A program made the position numbers and the translations under genes. A DNA stretch of 64,000 bases from Campylobacter_A concisus_Y (GTDB lineage Bacteria; Campylobacterota; Campylobacteria; Campylobacterales; Campylobacteraceae), in the NCBI RefSeq assembly GCF_902460415.1, contig NZ_CABPTY010000001.1:366655-430654 (forward strand), given 5' to 3'. The notes below the pieces were generated by a model that saw only the letters and a program-made list of their open reading frames with translations, searched no databases and was not told the origin of the DNA. Shown piece after piece: positions 32,574 through 41,106 of this stretch. The number at the start of each line of letters is the position of its first letter. The stretch's first letter is position 1.

Positions 32574-34380
32574 AGCAAGCGATAGGACAAAACTTCTAAA
32601 AATAGGCGTGCTTAGCCTACTTGACCTTGCTCTTGTGCTACCAAAGGGCTTTGAGGATACGACGATCGCTAAGAGCCCAAGAGAAGGGCAGGTCTGCATA
32701 AAAGTAAAGATCACTTCGCTCGCCTCGCGCCCTGGTATGCTAACAGCGCTTGCCTTTTGTGAGCAGTGGCAAAGTAGCGTAAAGATCATCATTTTTAACG
32801 CAAAGTCTTGGCACTACGGTGCCTTTAAGGTTGGCAAAGAGATGGCGATATATGGCCTTTGCTCCTACGCCTTTGGCTCGTGGCAGATCGTAAATCCAAA
32901 AATCACCACAAAAATAGGCCAGATCGTGCCTAAATTTAAGACCGAGCTCAAAGATGATGAGGTCAAAAAGTTTGTTTTAAAATATATAAATTTACAAAAT
33001 TTATTAGCCGAGGGCTTAAGCGAGCGAGAGGCTAAATTTCTAGCTGATCTGCAGCGGCTAGACGAGCAAAGTGTACAAATTTTATACCGTCTAAAAAACG
33101 ACAATGAGGGCGCGCACATTTTAAAATTTGTAGAAATTTTTAACTACATAAAAAAGCTAAGCGCAAAAAAAACCTACTTTAAAAGCCCAAAAATCAAGCT
33201 TTTTGATATAAGCTCTTGGCTTAAGAGCCTACCATTTACGCCGACAAATGATCAGCTAAATGCGATAAATGATATCAGAGACGACCTTGCTGCCACGCAG
33301 GCAAAAAGGCGCGTCATAATGGGGGACGTGGGAAGCGGCAAGACGCTGGTGATCCTAGCAGCCGCGCTTAGCGTATATCCTCAAAGTGCCATTTTGATGG
33401 CGCCAACAAGCATATTAAGCGAGCAAATTTATAATGAAGCAAAGAGGCTACTACCATCTTTTGTGAATGTGATGTTGGTTCAAAGCGGAGAGAAAAAGAT
33501 AGACTTTAGCGGGGCAAATTTGATCGTTGGCACGCATGCGCTGCTCTTTCACGAGCTACCAAATTCGCCGCTTGTGATGGTCGATGAGCAGCACCGCTTT
33601 GGCTCAAATCAGCGCAAAAAGATAGAAGAGCTCGCCTCAAACGAGGACGAGCGAGCAAATTTCGTGCAGTTTTCAGCTACGCCCATACCAAGGACGCTTA
33701 GCCTCATTCAGTCTGAGATCGTAAATTTTAGCTTTTTAAAGCAGATGCCGTTTAAGAAAAATATAATGAGCCAAATTTTAGGTGCTAGTGAGTTTGGCTA
33801 TCTGCTCGCTCACATCAAAAAGCAGCTTGAAGGCGGCTTTCAAGCAGCCATCATCTATCCGCTAGTTGAGAGCAGCGAGAGCTCAAACTACCAAAGTCTA
33901 AGTGAGGCGCAGGGCTTTTGGCTAAAGAATTTCAAAAATGTCTTCGTCACACACGGCAAGGATAAGGAAAAAGAGGAAAATTTAAGGCGATTTAGAGAAG
34001 AGGGCGAAATTTTGCTCTCAACCACCGTTGTTGAAGTCGGCATCTCGCTGCCAAGGCTAAATACGATAGTGATCGTGGGCGCTGAGAGGCTGGGGCTTGC
34101 CACGCTTCATCAGCTGCGAGGCAGGGTGGGGCGAAACGGCGGCGATGGATACTGCTTTTTATTTACCAAGCTAAAAGAGGTGCCAGCTAGGCTAAAGGAA
34201 TTTTGCGCGACAAATGATGGCTTTAAGGTGGCCGAGCTTGATCTTAAAAACCGACAAAGTGGCGACATACTAAACGGCTTTGTCCAGCATGGAGCGACAT
34301 TTAACTTCTATGACTACGAGGATGATATCACACAGGATGCAAAGGCTAGAGTGGCGGCGCTTGCTAAAAATAACGCCTAG
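32563..34380 (+). CDS. recG: RecG-type ATP-dependent DNA helicase (short form)
   Basis: The 605-residue superfamily 2 helicase remodels stalled forks and Holliday junctions. The Walker A motif MGDVGSGKT, the DEQHRFG box (motif II), SATPIPRTL (motif III) and the C-terminal GRVGRNGGDGYC (motif VI) are all present. E. coli RecG is about 90 residues longer; the shorter N-terminal wedge region is normal for Campylobacterota. It overlaps the M16-like gene by 11 nt. Confidence 0.92.
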   Translation: MKFEASDRTKLLKIGVLSLLDLALVLPKGFEDTTIAKSPREGQVCIKVKITSLASRPGMLTALAFCEQWQSSVKIIIFNAKSWHYGAFKVGKEMAIYGLCSYAFGSWQIVNPKITTKIGQIVPKFKTELKDDEVKKFVLKYINLQNLLAEGLSEREAKFLADLQRLDEQSVQILYRLKNDNEGAHILKFVEIFNYIKKLSAKKTYFKSPKIKLFDISSWLKSLPFTPTNDQLNAINDIRDDLAATQAKRRVIMGDVGSGKTLVILAAALSVYPQSAILMAPTSILSEQIYNEAKRLLPSFVNVMLVQSGEKKIDFSGANLIVGTHALLFHELPNSPLVMVDEQHRFGSNQRKKIEELASNEDERANFVQFSATPIPRTLSLIQSEIVNFSFLKQMPFKKNIMSQILGASEFGYLLAHIKKQLEGGFQAAIIYPLVESSESSNYQSLSEAQGFWLKNFKNVFVTHGKDKEKEENLRRFREEGEILLSTTVVEVGISLPRLNTIVIVGAERLGLATLHQLRGRVGRNGGDGYCFLFTKLKEVPARLKEFCATNDGFKVAELDLKNRQSGDILNGFVQHGATFNFYDYEDDITQDAKARVAALAKNNA

Positions 34381-34456
34381 TTGATTCTAGTTTAACCTAA
34401 ATTTTTGATTTGATTTTGTTATCTTTAAATTTTTAGTGGAGTAAATTTTAATAAAA

Positions 34457-34663
34457 TTATTTTTCTACTCTACGTTCTTTGCATATATTCTCACATGGTA
34501 TGCCGTCACGATCACGGTCAAAGCCACTGCGTCCACAGTTTCTTAGATAGTGATATGCTTCTTCACAACTCTTCATCTCTTTGCAGTAGCGTTTAGAGCA
34601 ATCAAATTTATCAGCCGCATTTGCTATCAACGCAAAAAATAAAATCAAAACTAACTTTTTCAT
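34457..34663 (-). CDS. Small secreted excalibur-domain protein
   Basis: The 68-residue protein starts at 34663 (MKKLVLILFFALIANA) after GGAG and has a cleavable signal peptide. The mature part has the excalibur pattern: DCSKRYCKEMKSCEEAYHYLRNCGRSG... then DRDRDGIPCENIC. The DxDxDGxxCE segment is an EF-hand-like calcium loop with paired cysteines. Excalibur proteins often carry or accompany nuclease domains; none is attached here. Six cysteines suggest disulfides in the periplasm. Confidence 0.8.
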   Translation of the reverse strand: MKKLVLILFFALIANAADKFDCSKRYCKEMKSCEEAYHYLRNCGRSGFDRDRDGIPCENICKERRVEK

Positions 34664-34750
34664 TTTTACTCCAAAGGCAGTATGCGTGAAATAACAAAAA
34701 AGTACAAAAGGTGCTTTCAAAAGAATTTATCCTTTTGAAAGCAGATAAAT

Positions 34751-35527
34751 TTAAAGCGGATATGTTAGGCAACACTCTCTTTGCACTTTGTCGATGTAGC
34801 TGACATTTAGATCGAGTCCATAAAGTTTACTTAAATTTTCACTTTTAATAATCTCACTAACCGAGCCAAACTCAACATTTCCATCACCTTTTACAAGTGC
34901 GACATATCCGCCAAGAAGCACAGCAAAGTCAGGATTGTGAGTGGTTAGCACAACCGAGTAGCCAAGCTCTTTTAGCCACTTGACGGTGCGTAGGAATTTA
35001 TACTGGTTGCCAAAGTCTAGAGCGCTCGTTGGCTCGTCAAATATAATCATCTTTGGCTGTGCAGCCATCGCACGAGCGATCATACACATCTGCTTTTGAC
35101 CGCCACTCATCTGTGTAATAAAGCGCTCTTCAAGATACTCGATCTCAAGCTTTTTGGTGTAAATTTTAGCGATTTCTTCGTCCTCTTTGCTAGGTCTTGC
35201 AAAGATACCAAGATGTGCTGCACGCCCCATTGTTATAAACTCAAGCCCAGTGTAGTCGTACTCGGTAACCTCGCTTTGAGCGACGTAGGCCATTATCTTT
35301 GCTCGGTCTTTATTACTTAGACTCTCTACGTTTTTACCATCGAGAAAAATTTCTCCAGATACTGGTTTTAGTGAGCCGCTTATCAGTCCAAGGGTGGTTG
35401 ATTTACCAGCTCCGTTTCGCCCAAGTATGGTTAAAATTTCCCCAGCGCCTATCTTTAAATTTACATTTTCTAGTTTACCAGCTCCATTTGGGTAACTAAA
35501 GTTTAAATTTTTAACTTCAAGCATCAC
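34751..35527 (-). CDS. ABC importer ATP-binding protein (siderophore/cobalamin/heme type)
   Basis: The 258-residue protein has Walker A GRNGAGKST, the signature MSGGQKQM, and Walker B MIIFDEPTSALD, in the FecE/BtuD/HmuV subgroup. It powers the permease encoded just upstream. It is the last gene of a three-gene minus-strand operon SBP-permease-ATPase, overlapping the permease by 4 nt. The C-terminus has extra cysteines (QRECCLTYPL), not usual for the family. Confidence 0.93.
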   Translation of the reverse strand: MMLEVKNLNFSYPNGAGKLENVNLKIGAGEILTILGRNGAGKSTTLGLISGSLKPVSGEIFLDGKNVESLSNKDRAKIMAYVAQSEVTEYDYTGLEFITMGRAAHLGIFARPSKEDEEIAKIYTKKLEIEYLEERFITQMSGGQKQMCMIARAMAAQPKMIIFDEPTSALDFGNQYKFLRTVKWLKELGYSVVLTTHNPDFAVLLGGYVALVKGDGNVEFGSVSEIIKSENLSKLYGLDLNVSYIDKVQRECCLTYPL

Positions 35528-36531
35528 GCAACCTTTTTATTTCGCCACAAGACCCAGACGAAAAATACCGTGCCGATAAAGCCGGTAAGTACGCCAAGAG
35601 GCACTTCGCTCACGCTTATGCTGCGTGCTAAGGTATCAACAAAAAGCAAAAATATCGCGCCCATAAATATACTTGCAGGCATGCTTTTTATGTTATTTGC
35701 GCCAACTAGCATACGCGCTAAGTGAGGCATGAGAAGTCCCACCCAAGCGACTATACCGCTTATGCAGACGCTGCATGCTGTAAGAAGCGTAGCGCATATG
35801 ATGACGATAGCGCGTTCAAAAGCAACATTTACACCAAGTCTTGCTGCACTCTCGTCGCCAAGAGAGAGCAAATTTATGCGCCAGCTCATGGCGATTAGTA
35901 AAATAGCGCAGATGATCATAACTGGGGCTATGTACTTTAAATTTTCGCTATCAAGCTTTGCAAGGCTACCAAGTTGCCAATATACGATGTCAGGTAGCTT
36001 TGTTTCAGGATCAGCGACATATTTTAAAAAGCCGATTATTGAGCCCATTAGGCCGCTTACGATGATACCAGAAAGAACTAGCATAAGTGTGCTCGTGCGC
36101 CCCATCATCTTTGGTATGGCTAGCGTGATAGCAACGGCTGCTAGGCCAAAGCCAAATGCAAAAGCCTGCACCCAAAATAGCGATAAATCAAAGATGATCG
36201 CGGTGGCAGCTCCTACGCAGGCACCTGCTGAGACACCTAAAAGGTCTGGGCTTACTAGCTGGTTTTTAAAGACGCCTTGATAGGCAGCACCGCTCACGCT
36301 AAGAGCGGCACCGACTAAGATAGCTGCGATGATGCGAGGTATGCGCAAATTTTCTATCACATTTGTGATGTTGCTAGCTGCCCCCTCGCCAAAGCCAAAG
36401 CCGTGAGCTAGCACGCTAAAGACATCGCTAAAAGGTATATAAAACCTACCAACGCCAAGTGCGACAAATGCGCAAATAAGCGTCAGTATGGCTAAAAATA
36501 TAGCAACTAATGAAAAATTTGCGTTTTTCAT
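35524..36531 (-). CDS. FecCD-family ABC permease
   Basis: The 335-residue membrane protein has about ten segments and the FecCD/BtuC signatures LRIPRIIAAILVGAALSVSGAAYQ near residue 65 and the conserved GIVAWVGLLMPHLARM region near residue 265. It forms the homodimeric channel for a siderophore, vitamin B12, heme or free-metal complex. It lies 4 nt after the binding-protein gene. Confidence 0.93.
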   Translation of the reverse strand: MKNANFSLVAIFLAILTLICAFVALGVGRFYIPFSDVFSVLAHGFGFGEGAASNITNVIENLRIPRIIAAILVGAALSVSGAAYQGVFKNQLVSPDLLGVSAGACVGAATAIIFDLSLFWVQAFAFGFGLAAVAITLAIPKMMGRTSTLMLVLSGIIVSGLMGSIIGFLKYVADPETKLPDIVYWQLGSLAKLDSENLKYIAPVMIICAILLIAMSWRINLLSLGDESAARLGVNVAFERAIVIICATLLTACSVCISGIVAWVGLLMPHLARMLVGANNIKSMPASIFMGAIFLLFVDTLARSISVSEVPLGVLTGFIGTVFFVWVLWRNKKVA

Positions 36532-36535
36532 AATC

Positions 36536-37591
36536 TTACTTGCTGCTACCGTCTGGATTTAGAGCTTTTAAGATATAGCCATACTCTTTGTCACTAAGAT
36601 CGTGATTTAAAAACTCTTTATAAAACTCTTTTGTTTTTACTTTCATATCGACATCTTTAAATAGATCTGGTTGGATAGTTTTTGCTGCCCATAAAATTTG
36701 AAGTACGTTTTCAGCGCCATATCTATCCCAGCTAAATACACCTTTTGGGTTGCCGTAAATTTTGCCGTTTTTAACAGCGTTTGAGCCAGAGAATGCAGGG
36801 TGCTCTTTTATCTTTTTGATCTGTGCGTCTGTGTCATTACCGCCAACGATGATGATATCAGGATTTGCATTGATGATCTCTTCAGCGCTAATTTCGATCA
36901 TTGAACCCTCAGTATTGATAGCATTTACACCGCCACCTAGCTTGATCCAAGTGTTTTGGATGGTGTTTGTACCATCAACTTTTAGCAAATTTGCACCACC
37001 AAGCAAGTGAAGTACTTTTGGACGTTTAGCGTCAGGGATGCTTTTTGTTCTTGCTGTTACAAACTCAGAGTTATCGTGGATTTTATTAGCAAGTTTTTCA
37101 GCTTTTTTTCTAGCGTCATCAGTGCCTATAACTTCAGCCGTTGCGTAGATGCTTTTCTCCATATCCGGATAGTCTCTAAAGATCAAATTTACCGCGCTAA
37201 AGCCATTTTTGATAAGTTCATCTTGAAAATTTTTGTTATACACTATGATAACGTCAGGTGCAAGTTTAACAAGCTCTTCGATCTGAAGGTCTTTGCCATT
37301 TAGTGCAGCTGGTAAATTTTTAAGTTTTGGATAGACGTGCTCAAACCACTTGTTGTTTTTGATCAGATCAGTTGTGGCTACAACCTTATCCATACCGCCA
37401 AGTGCTAGGATGATCTCGTTGTTTGCATTCCACAGTGCTGCGATCTTCTCAACCTTCTCAGGCACGCTTACTTTTACGCCTTTCATATCTGTGATGCTTC
37501 TAGCAGACTCAGCTGCGTTTAGGCTAAGAGCCATAAATAGTGAAGCAACAAGGCTAAATTTGGTTACTTTATGCATAAAATTTGTTTGCAT
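36536..37591 (-). CDS. ABC importer periplasmic binding protein (TroA/FepB-like)
   Basis: The 351-residue protein has a signal peptide (cut near ALSLNAAES) and the two-lobed class III binding protein fold joined by a long helix. Useful segments are VEKIAALWNANNEIILALGG, LVKLAPDVIIVYN and the C-terminal GVFSWDRYGAENVLQILW, typical of siderophore, heme or cobalamin binding proteins. The ligand cannot be told. A 6-7-6 inverted repeat like a Fur box lies at 37628-37646, which would fit iron control. The ATG at 37591 has GGAAAAAAT as its ribosome site. Confidence 0.88.
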   Translation of the reverse strand: MQTNFMHKVTKFSLVASLFMALSLNAAESARSITDMKGVKVSVPEKVEKIAALWNANNEIILALGGMDKVVATTDLIKNNKWFEHVYPKLKNLPAALNGKDLQIEELVKLAPDVIIVYNKNFQDELIKNGFSAVNLIFRDYPDMEKSIYATAEVIGTDDARKKAEKLANKIHDNSEFVTARTKSIPDAKRPKVLHLLGGANLLKVDGTNTIQNTWIKLGGGVNAINTEGSMIEISAEEIINANPDIIIVGGNDTDAQIKKIKEHPAFSGSNAVKNGKIYGNPKGVFSWDRYGAENVLQILWAAKTIQPDLFKDVDMKVKTKEFYKEFLNHDLSDKEYGYILKALNPDGSSK

Positions 37592-37627
37592 ATTTTTTCC
37601 TTTATTTTTGAAGTATAAACATGTATG

Positions 37628-37646
37628 TTAATAATATTTATATTAA
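37628..37646 (-). promoter_or_regulatory. Fur-box-like inverted repeat upstream of the ABC importer
   Basis: TTAATA (37628-37633) and TATTAA (37641-37646) flank ATATTTA, a 6-7-6 arrangement similar in form and composition to Campylobacter Fur sites. It lies 37 nt upstream of the binding-protein start, where a repressor would block the promoter. The AT content makes chance likely. Confidence 0.35.
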
Positions 37647-37651
37647 TTCTA

Positions 37652-37699
37652 TGTAAATTTTGCATATACATTATGAAGAATTTGCATATATTGTAAATT
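37652..37699. repeat. Paired TTTGCATATA / TGTAAATT repeats in the divergent promoter region
   Basis: TTTGCATATA occurs at 37659-37668 and again at 37681-37690, exactly 22 nt apart (two helical turns). TGTAAATT occurs at 37652-37659 and 37692-37699 flanking them. This looks like a double operator shared by the divergent ABC importer and NO reductase genes. Confidence 0.45.
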
Positions 37700-37734
37700 C
37701 TTATAAAACTAATGGGATAAATTCTCTCCTTTTA

Positions 37735-37748
37735 TTGACATATGTCAT
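37735..37748 (+). promoter_or_regulatory. FNR-type activator site at class II position before the NO reductase gene
   Basis: TTGAC-ATAT-GTCAT contains the perfect 12-nt palindrome TGACATATGTCA. It matches TTGA-N6-TCAA in seven of eight positions. Its centre (37741.5) is exactly 41.5 nt upstream of 37783, the start expected from a -10-like TAAACT at 37771-37776. The recognition helix of the regulator at 4514 fits this half-site. Confidence 0.65.
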
Positions 37749-37808
37749 TATTTGCTTTTTTAAAATGAGCTAAACTTCACCTCAAAATTTTTAAAAAAAG
37801 GAGAATCA

Positions 37809-40040
37809 ATGCGTGAATACAAAAAGTATTGGCTAGCACTTGTTGCAGTACTAGTAATTTGCTTTAGTATTTTAGGCTACTATGGCGTTGAGGTTTATAG
37901 AAGCTCGCCACCAGTTGTAAATTTTACAGATGAGAATGGCAATGTCGTGATCGACAAAGAGAGCATCTATAAAGGTCAAGAGGCCTGGCAAAGCATAGGT
38001 GGTATGCAAGTTGGCTCTGTTTGGGGACACGGCGCATATCAAGCACCTGATTGGAGTGCGGACTGGCTTCACAAAGAGTTAGTTATATTTTTAGAGTTAA
38101 AAGCAGATGAAATTTATCACTCAAAATATGCTGACTTAAATGATGAGCAAAAGGCAAATCTAAAAGTTCTACTTAAAAAAGAGTACCGAGAAAATGGCGT
38201 AAAAGACGATAAGATCGTACTTAGCAGCGATAGATTAAAGGCTATGAAACAAGTAAGCCAAGAGTATTCATCACTTTTTGGAAATGACCCTAAGTTTAAA
38301 TCTTTAAGAGAAGCTTATGCGATGAAAGAAAATACTCTTCCAAATGCTTCTGATAGAGATGATCTTAATAACTTTTTCTTCTGGTCAGCATGGGCAACTG
38401 CAGCAAATAGACCTAATAGCGATGCTACATACACAAACAACTGGCCACACGAGCCACTAATCGATAATGTACCAACAAGCGAAAATATCTTTTGGTCAAT
38501 CGCAAGCGTTGTAATACTTATTGCTGGTATTGGATTTCTTGTTTGGTTTAGCTCTTTTTATGGCAAAAAAGATGATGAAAAGTTGGAAGCTATTAGCGAA
38601 GATCCACTTAGTAAATTAAGCCTAACTCCATCTCAAAAAGCTCTTAAAAAATATCTTTTTGTGACTTTGGCTCTTTTTGCATTCCAAATTTTAATAGGCG
38701 GTTTTACAGCTCACTATACAGTAGAAGGACAAGAATTTTACGGTATAAATTTATCAGCTTATATTCCTTATTCACTTGCTAGAACATGGCACATTCAGGC
38801 TAGTATCTTCTGGATTGCGACAGGATTTTTAGCAGGCGGTCTTTTCCTAGCGCCTATTATAAATGGCGGTAAAGATCCAAAATTCCAAAAGCTTGGCGTA
38901 GATTTATTATTTTACGCATTACTAATCCTTGTGGTTGGCAGTTTTGCTGGTGAGTATTTAGCGATCGCAAATATTATGCCTATAAATTTAAGCTTCTGGT
39001 TTGGACACCAAGGATACGAATATATCGAGCTTGGACGTGTTTGGCAAATTATTTTATTTGTTGGTCTTGTCATTTGGATGCTACTTTTACTTCGCGGATT
39101 TATCGGCGGATTTAAGAATAAAGGTGACAAAAATTTACTTGCTATCTTTGCAGCTTCAGCTGTTGCAGTTGGATTATTTTACGGAGCAGGATTATTTTAC
39201 GGTCAAAGAAGTCCACTTCCAGTGATGGAATACTGGCGCTGGTGGGTTGTACACCTTTGGGTTGAAGGCTTTTTTGAAGTCTTTGCTACCGCTTCACTTG
39301 CTTTTGTGTTTGTTAGTCTTGGTCTTGTTTCAAAGAGATTTGCTACGTTTTCAACGCTTGCAAGTGCATCACTTTTCCTAGTAGGCGGAATTCCAGGAAC
39401 TTTCCACCACTTATATTTTGCGGGTACTACAACACCTATAATGGCAGTTGGCGCTAGCTTCTCAGCACTTGAGGTAGTTCCTCTTGTATTGCTTGGCGCT
39501 GAAGCTTATGAGCACTATAGACTTCAGTTTGCTCAAACTTGGGCTAAGACATTAAAATGGCCACTTTACTGCTTTATAGCAGTTGCTTTCTGGAATATGC
39601 TAGGTGCTGGTGTATTTGGATTTTTAATCAATCCTCCAATTTCACTATTTTATATCCAAGGCCTAAATACGACTCCAGTTCACGGACATGCTGCACTATT
39701 TGGTGTTTATGGATTTTTGGCACTTGGATTTGTTTGGCTAGTAGCTACTTATCTATTCAAAGGTCAAGAATTTGATGAAAAACTTATGAAAGTAGGCTTT
39801 TGGGGCTTAAATATAGGCCTTATGCTAATGATCGTGCTTTCACTACTTCCAATAGGAATTTATCAAGCATTTGCAAGTCTAGAGCATGGTATGTGGTATG
39901 CAAGAAGCGCTGAGCTTTTACAACAATCACACTTGCAAAATTTAAGATGGGTAAGAATGATTGGCGATACGATTTTAATAATCGGTGGAATTAGCTTCCT
40001 TGCACAACTTCTAAAATTTATGCTTAATAAAAAAGCTTAA
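37809..40040 (+). CDS. norB: Quinol-dependent nitric oxide reductase (qNor)
   Basis: The 743-residue membrane enzyme reduces 2 NO to N2O with electrons from menaquinol. The N-terminal 220 residues hold a first membrane helix and the periplasmic domain that replaces NorC (with IYKGQEAWQSIGGMQVGSVWGHG). The catalytic part has about twelve helices with the heme-copper family histidines: ARTWHIQASIFWIATG, YWRWWVVHLWVEGFFEV, FHHLYFAG and HGHAALFGVYGF. The Glu residues of the NOR active site fit in the EGFFEV motif. It uses menaquinol directly, so no cytochrome gene is needed. A strong FNR-type site precedes it. A DUF1523 gene follows. Confidence 0.93.
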   Translation: MREYKKYWLALVAVLVICFSILGYYGVEVYRSSPPVVNFTDENGNVVIDKESIYKGQEAWQSIGGMQVGSVWGHGAYQAPDWSADWLHKELVIFLELKADEIYHSKYADLNDEQKANLKVLLKKEYRENGVKDDKIVLSSDRLKAMKQVSQEYSSLFGNDPKFKSLREAYAMKENTLPNASDRDDLNNFFFWSAWATAANRPNSDATYTNNWPHEPLIDNVPTSENIFWSIASVVILIAGIGFLVWFSSFYGKKDDEKLEAISEDPLSKLSLTPSQKALKKYLFVTLALFAFQILIGGFTAHYTVEGQEFYGINLSAYIPYSLARTWHIQASIFWIATGFLAGGLFLAPIINGGKDPKFQKLGVDLLFYALLILVVGSFAGEYLAIANIMPINLSFWFGHQGYEYIELGRVWQIILFVGLVIWMLLLLRGFIGGFKNKGDKNLLAIFAASAVAVGLFYGAGLFYGQRSPLPVMEYWRWWVVHLWVEGFFEVFATASLAFVFVSLGLVSKRFATFSTLASASLFLVGGIPGTFHHLYFAGTTTPIMAVGASFSALEVVPLVLLGAEAYEHYRLQFAQTWAKTLKWPLYCFIAVAFWNMLGAGVFGFLINPPISLFYIQGLNTTPVHGHAALFGVYGFLALGFVWLVATYLFKGQEFDEKLMKVGFWGLNIGLMLMIVLSLLPIGIYQAFASLEHGMWYARSAELLQQSHLQNLRWVRMIGDTILIIGGISFLAQLLKFMLNKKA

Positions 40041-40043
40041 AAC

Positions 40044-40066
40044 TAAAGGGGTATTTTGCCCCTTTA
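40044..40066 (+). terminator. Hairpin between the NO reductase and DUF1523 genes
   Basis: TAAAGGGG (40044-40051) and CCCCTTTA (40059-40066) form an 8-bp stem with a 7-nt loop, 4 nt after the norB stop. A weak T tract follows, so it may only reduce expression of the next gene. Confidence 0.55.
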
Positions 40067-40111
40067 TTAAGCTATCTTTTCATAAAATAACGCAAATTTA
40101 AAAGGAAAGAA

Positions 40112-40654
40112 ATGATTACATTTTTTAAAAGAATTTGCGTTATTTTTATCGTACTCTTACACTCTTTTTTGGCTCTTGTAGTTGATTATTCATTTCCACA
40201 CTATGCAAATGTGCAAATCACAGGTGGCGATGTCAAACGTATGGACAAAGATGGCATCATCGACGCTAAAAATCCGGCAGATGGTCCTACCAGAGATGTT
40301 TATTTTATCTACACTAAAGATTCTAATAATTCAAATAAGGTCATGGCCTATAGAAATGAAGATACTGCATGGGGATTTCCGTTTTATTTTAAATTTAACT
40401 CAGCTGATGTACAAGCCAAAGCTCAAGGCTTTGCAAATAGCGATAAAAACGTAACTGTAAAATATTATGGATATAGAATTTCTATGCTTCAAGAGTTTAG
40501 AAATGTCATCTCACTAAAAGAAAGTGGTACAGATACTAGTTGGCCGGTAGCTAGCTATGTATTTTACTTTATCTTGTTTATCTCGCTAATCATTTGGATA
40601 AGAAAGATAAATAAGGCCTTTAGACCAAAAACTAGTGAAAATTTAGAGAAATAG
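40112..40654 (+). CDS. DUF1523-type membrane protein
   Basis: The 180-residue protein has membrane segments at both ends (about residues 7-27 and 146-165) and a periplasmic middle. The segment TGGDVKRMDKDG...TRDVYFIYT and a WGFPFYFKFNSADVQAKAQ block fit DUF1523. The C-terminal part RNVISLKES precedes the second helix. The function of DUF1523 is unknown. Here it follows norB by 70 nt with a hairpin between and a terminator after it, so it may be coexpressed and act with NO respiration or protection; that link is inference. Confidence 0.75.
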   Translation: MITFFKRICVIFIVLLHSFLALVVDYSFPHYANVQITGGDVKRMDKDGIIDAKNPADGPTRDVYFIYTKDSNNSNKVMAYRNEDTAWGFPFYFKFNSADVQAKAQGFANSDKNVTVKYYGYRISMLQEFRNVISLKESGTDTSWPVASYVFYFILFISLIIWIRKINKAFRPKTSENLEK

Positions 40655-40692
40655 ATAGTATTTGTTTTAGCTATTTGATATTTTAAAAATCA

Positions 40693-40720
40693 AAAAGAGA
40701 ACTGTTTCTCTTTTATCTTT
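40693..40720 (+). terminator. Terminator after the DUF1523 gene
   Basis: AAAAGAGAA (40693-40701) and TTCTCTTTT (40706-40714) form a 9-bp stem with a CTGT loop, followed by ATCTTT. It lies 38 nt after the stop codon and ends the norB unit. Confidence 0.7.
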
Positions 40721-40769
40721 AAAAATTTCTAGTACTATCAAGCATTTTTAGCTCGTTTGCTCTGTTGCG

Positions 40770-40859
40770 CTATTTGTCGTATTTCCATACGCTTTTCCAG
40801 TCCATAAAATAAAATTCTACATCTTGATGTTTGCAATTATTTTTAAGAAAATCACACAT
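40770..40859 (-). other. Short reading frame or gene remnant in the norB-hpf gap
   Basis: A 29-codon minus-strand frame starts at ATG 40857-40859 (MCDFLKNNCKHQDVEFYFM) and stops at TAG 40770-40772, with a DWKSVWKYDK end. Composition is protein-like, but no ribosome site is seen and the frame is probably a fragment of a lost gene. This is part of the 450-nt region 40655-41106, which holds no intact gene. Confidence 0.25.
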
Positions 40860-40924
40860 TTTTTATGGCATGTAATTCTTTGCCTTGCCTGTGATCTAGT
40901 TTAGTTCGCCAAGATCTTCTAAAA

Positions 40925-41066
40925 AGAGGCTCGCACGAAAGCCCACCTTGTATATACGTCTATTTCACACAAGGATATCTATTCTATTTTTGAAAATTTA
41001 AAGCCATTTGCTGGCGTAGTAGTTTTTGCAACAAGGTTTCTTGGATCTCAGAAAGAAATTTTATAG
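40925..41066 (+). pseudogene. Probable 3' remnant of a lost gene
   Basis: A plus-strand frame open for 46 codons ends at TAG 41064-41066 and reads as the C-terminal part of a protein (HLVYTSISHKDIYSIFE, then LKPFAGVVVFATRFLG). No start codon or ribosome site fits. The ending loosely recalls the last strand of SAM-dependent methyltransferases with LKPGGVLV-type segments, but I cannot support a family call. A nearby minus-strand frame also looks broken, so the region appears to be a decay zone. Confidence 0.3.
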
Positions 41067-41082
41067 TGAATTAGAATAAATT

Positions 41083-41104
41083 TTAGGGGCAAAGCTGCCC
41101 CTAA
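41083..41104 (-). terminator. Terminator of hpf
   Basis: TTAGGGGCA (41083-41091) and TGCCCCTAA (41096-41104) form a 9-bp stem with a 4-nt loop, just past the hpf stop at 41107. On the minus strand it is followed by AAATTTATTC, a moderate T tract. Confidence 0.65.
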
Positions 41105-41106
41105 TT

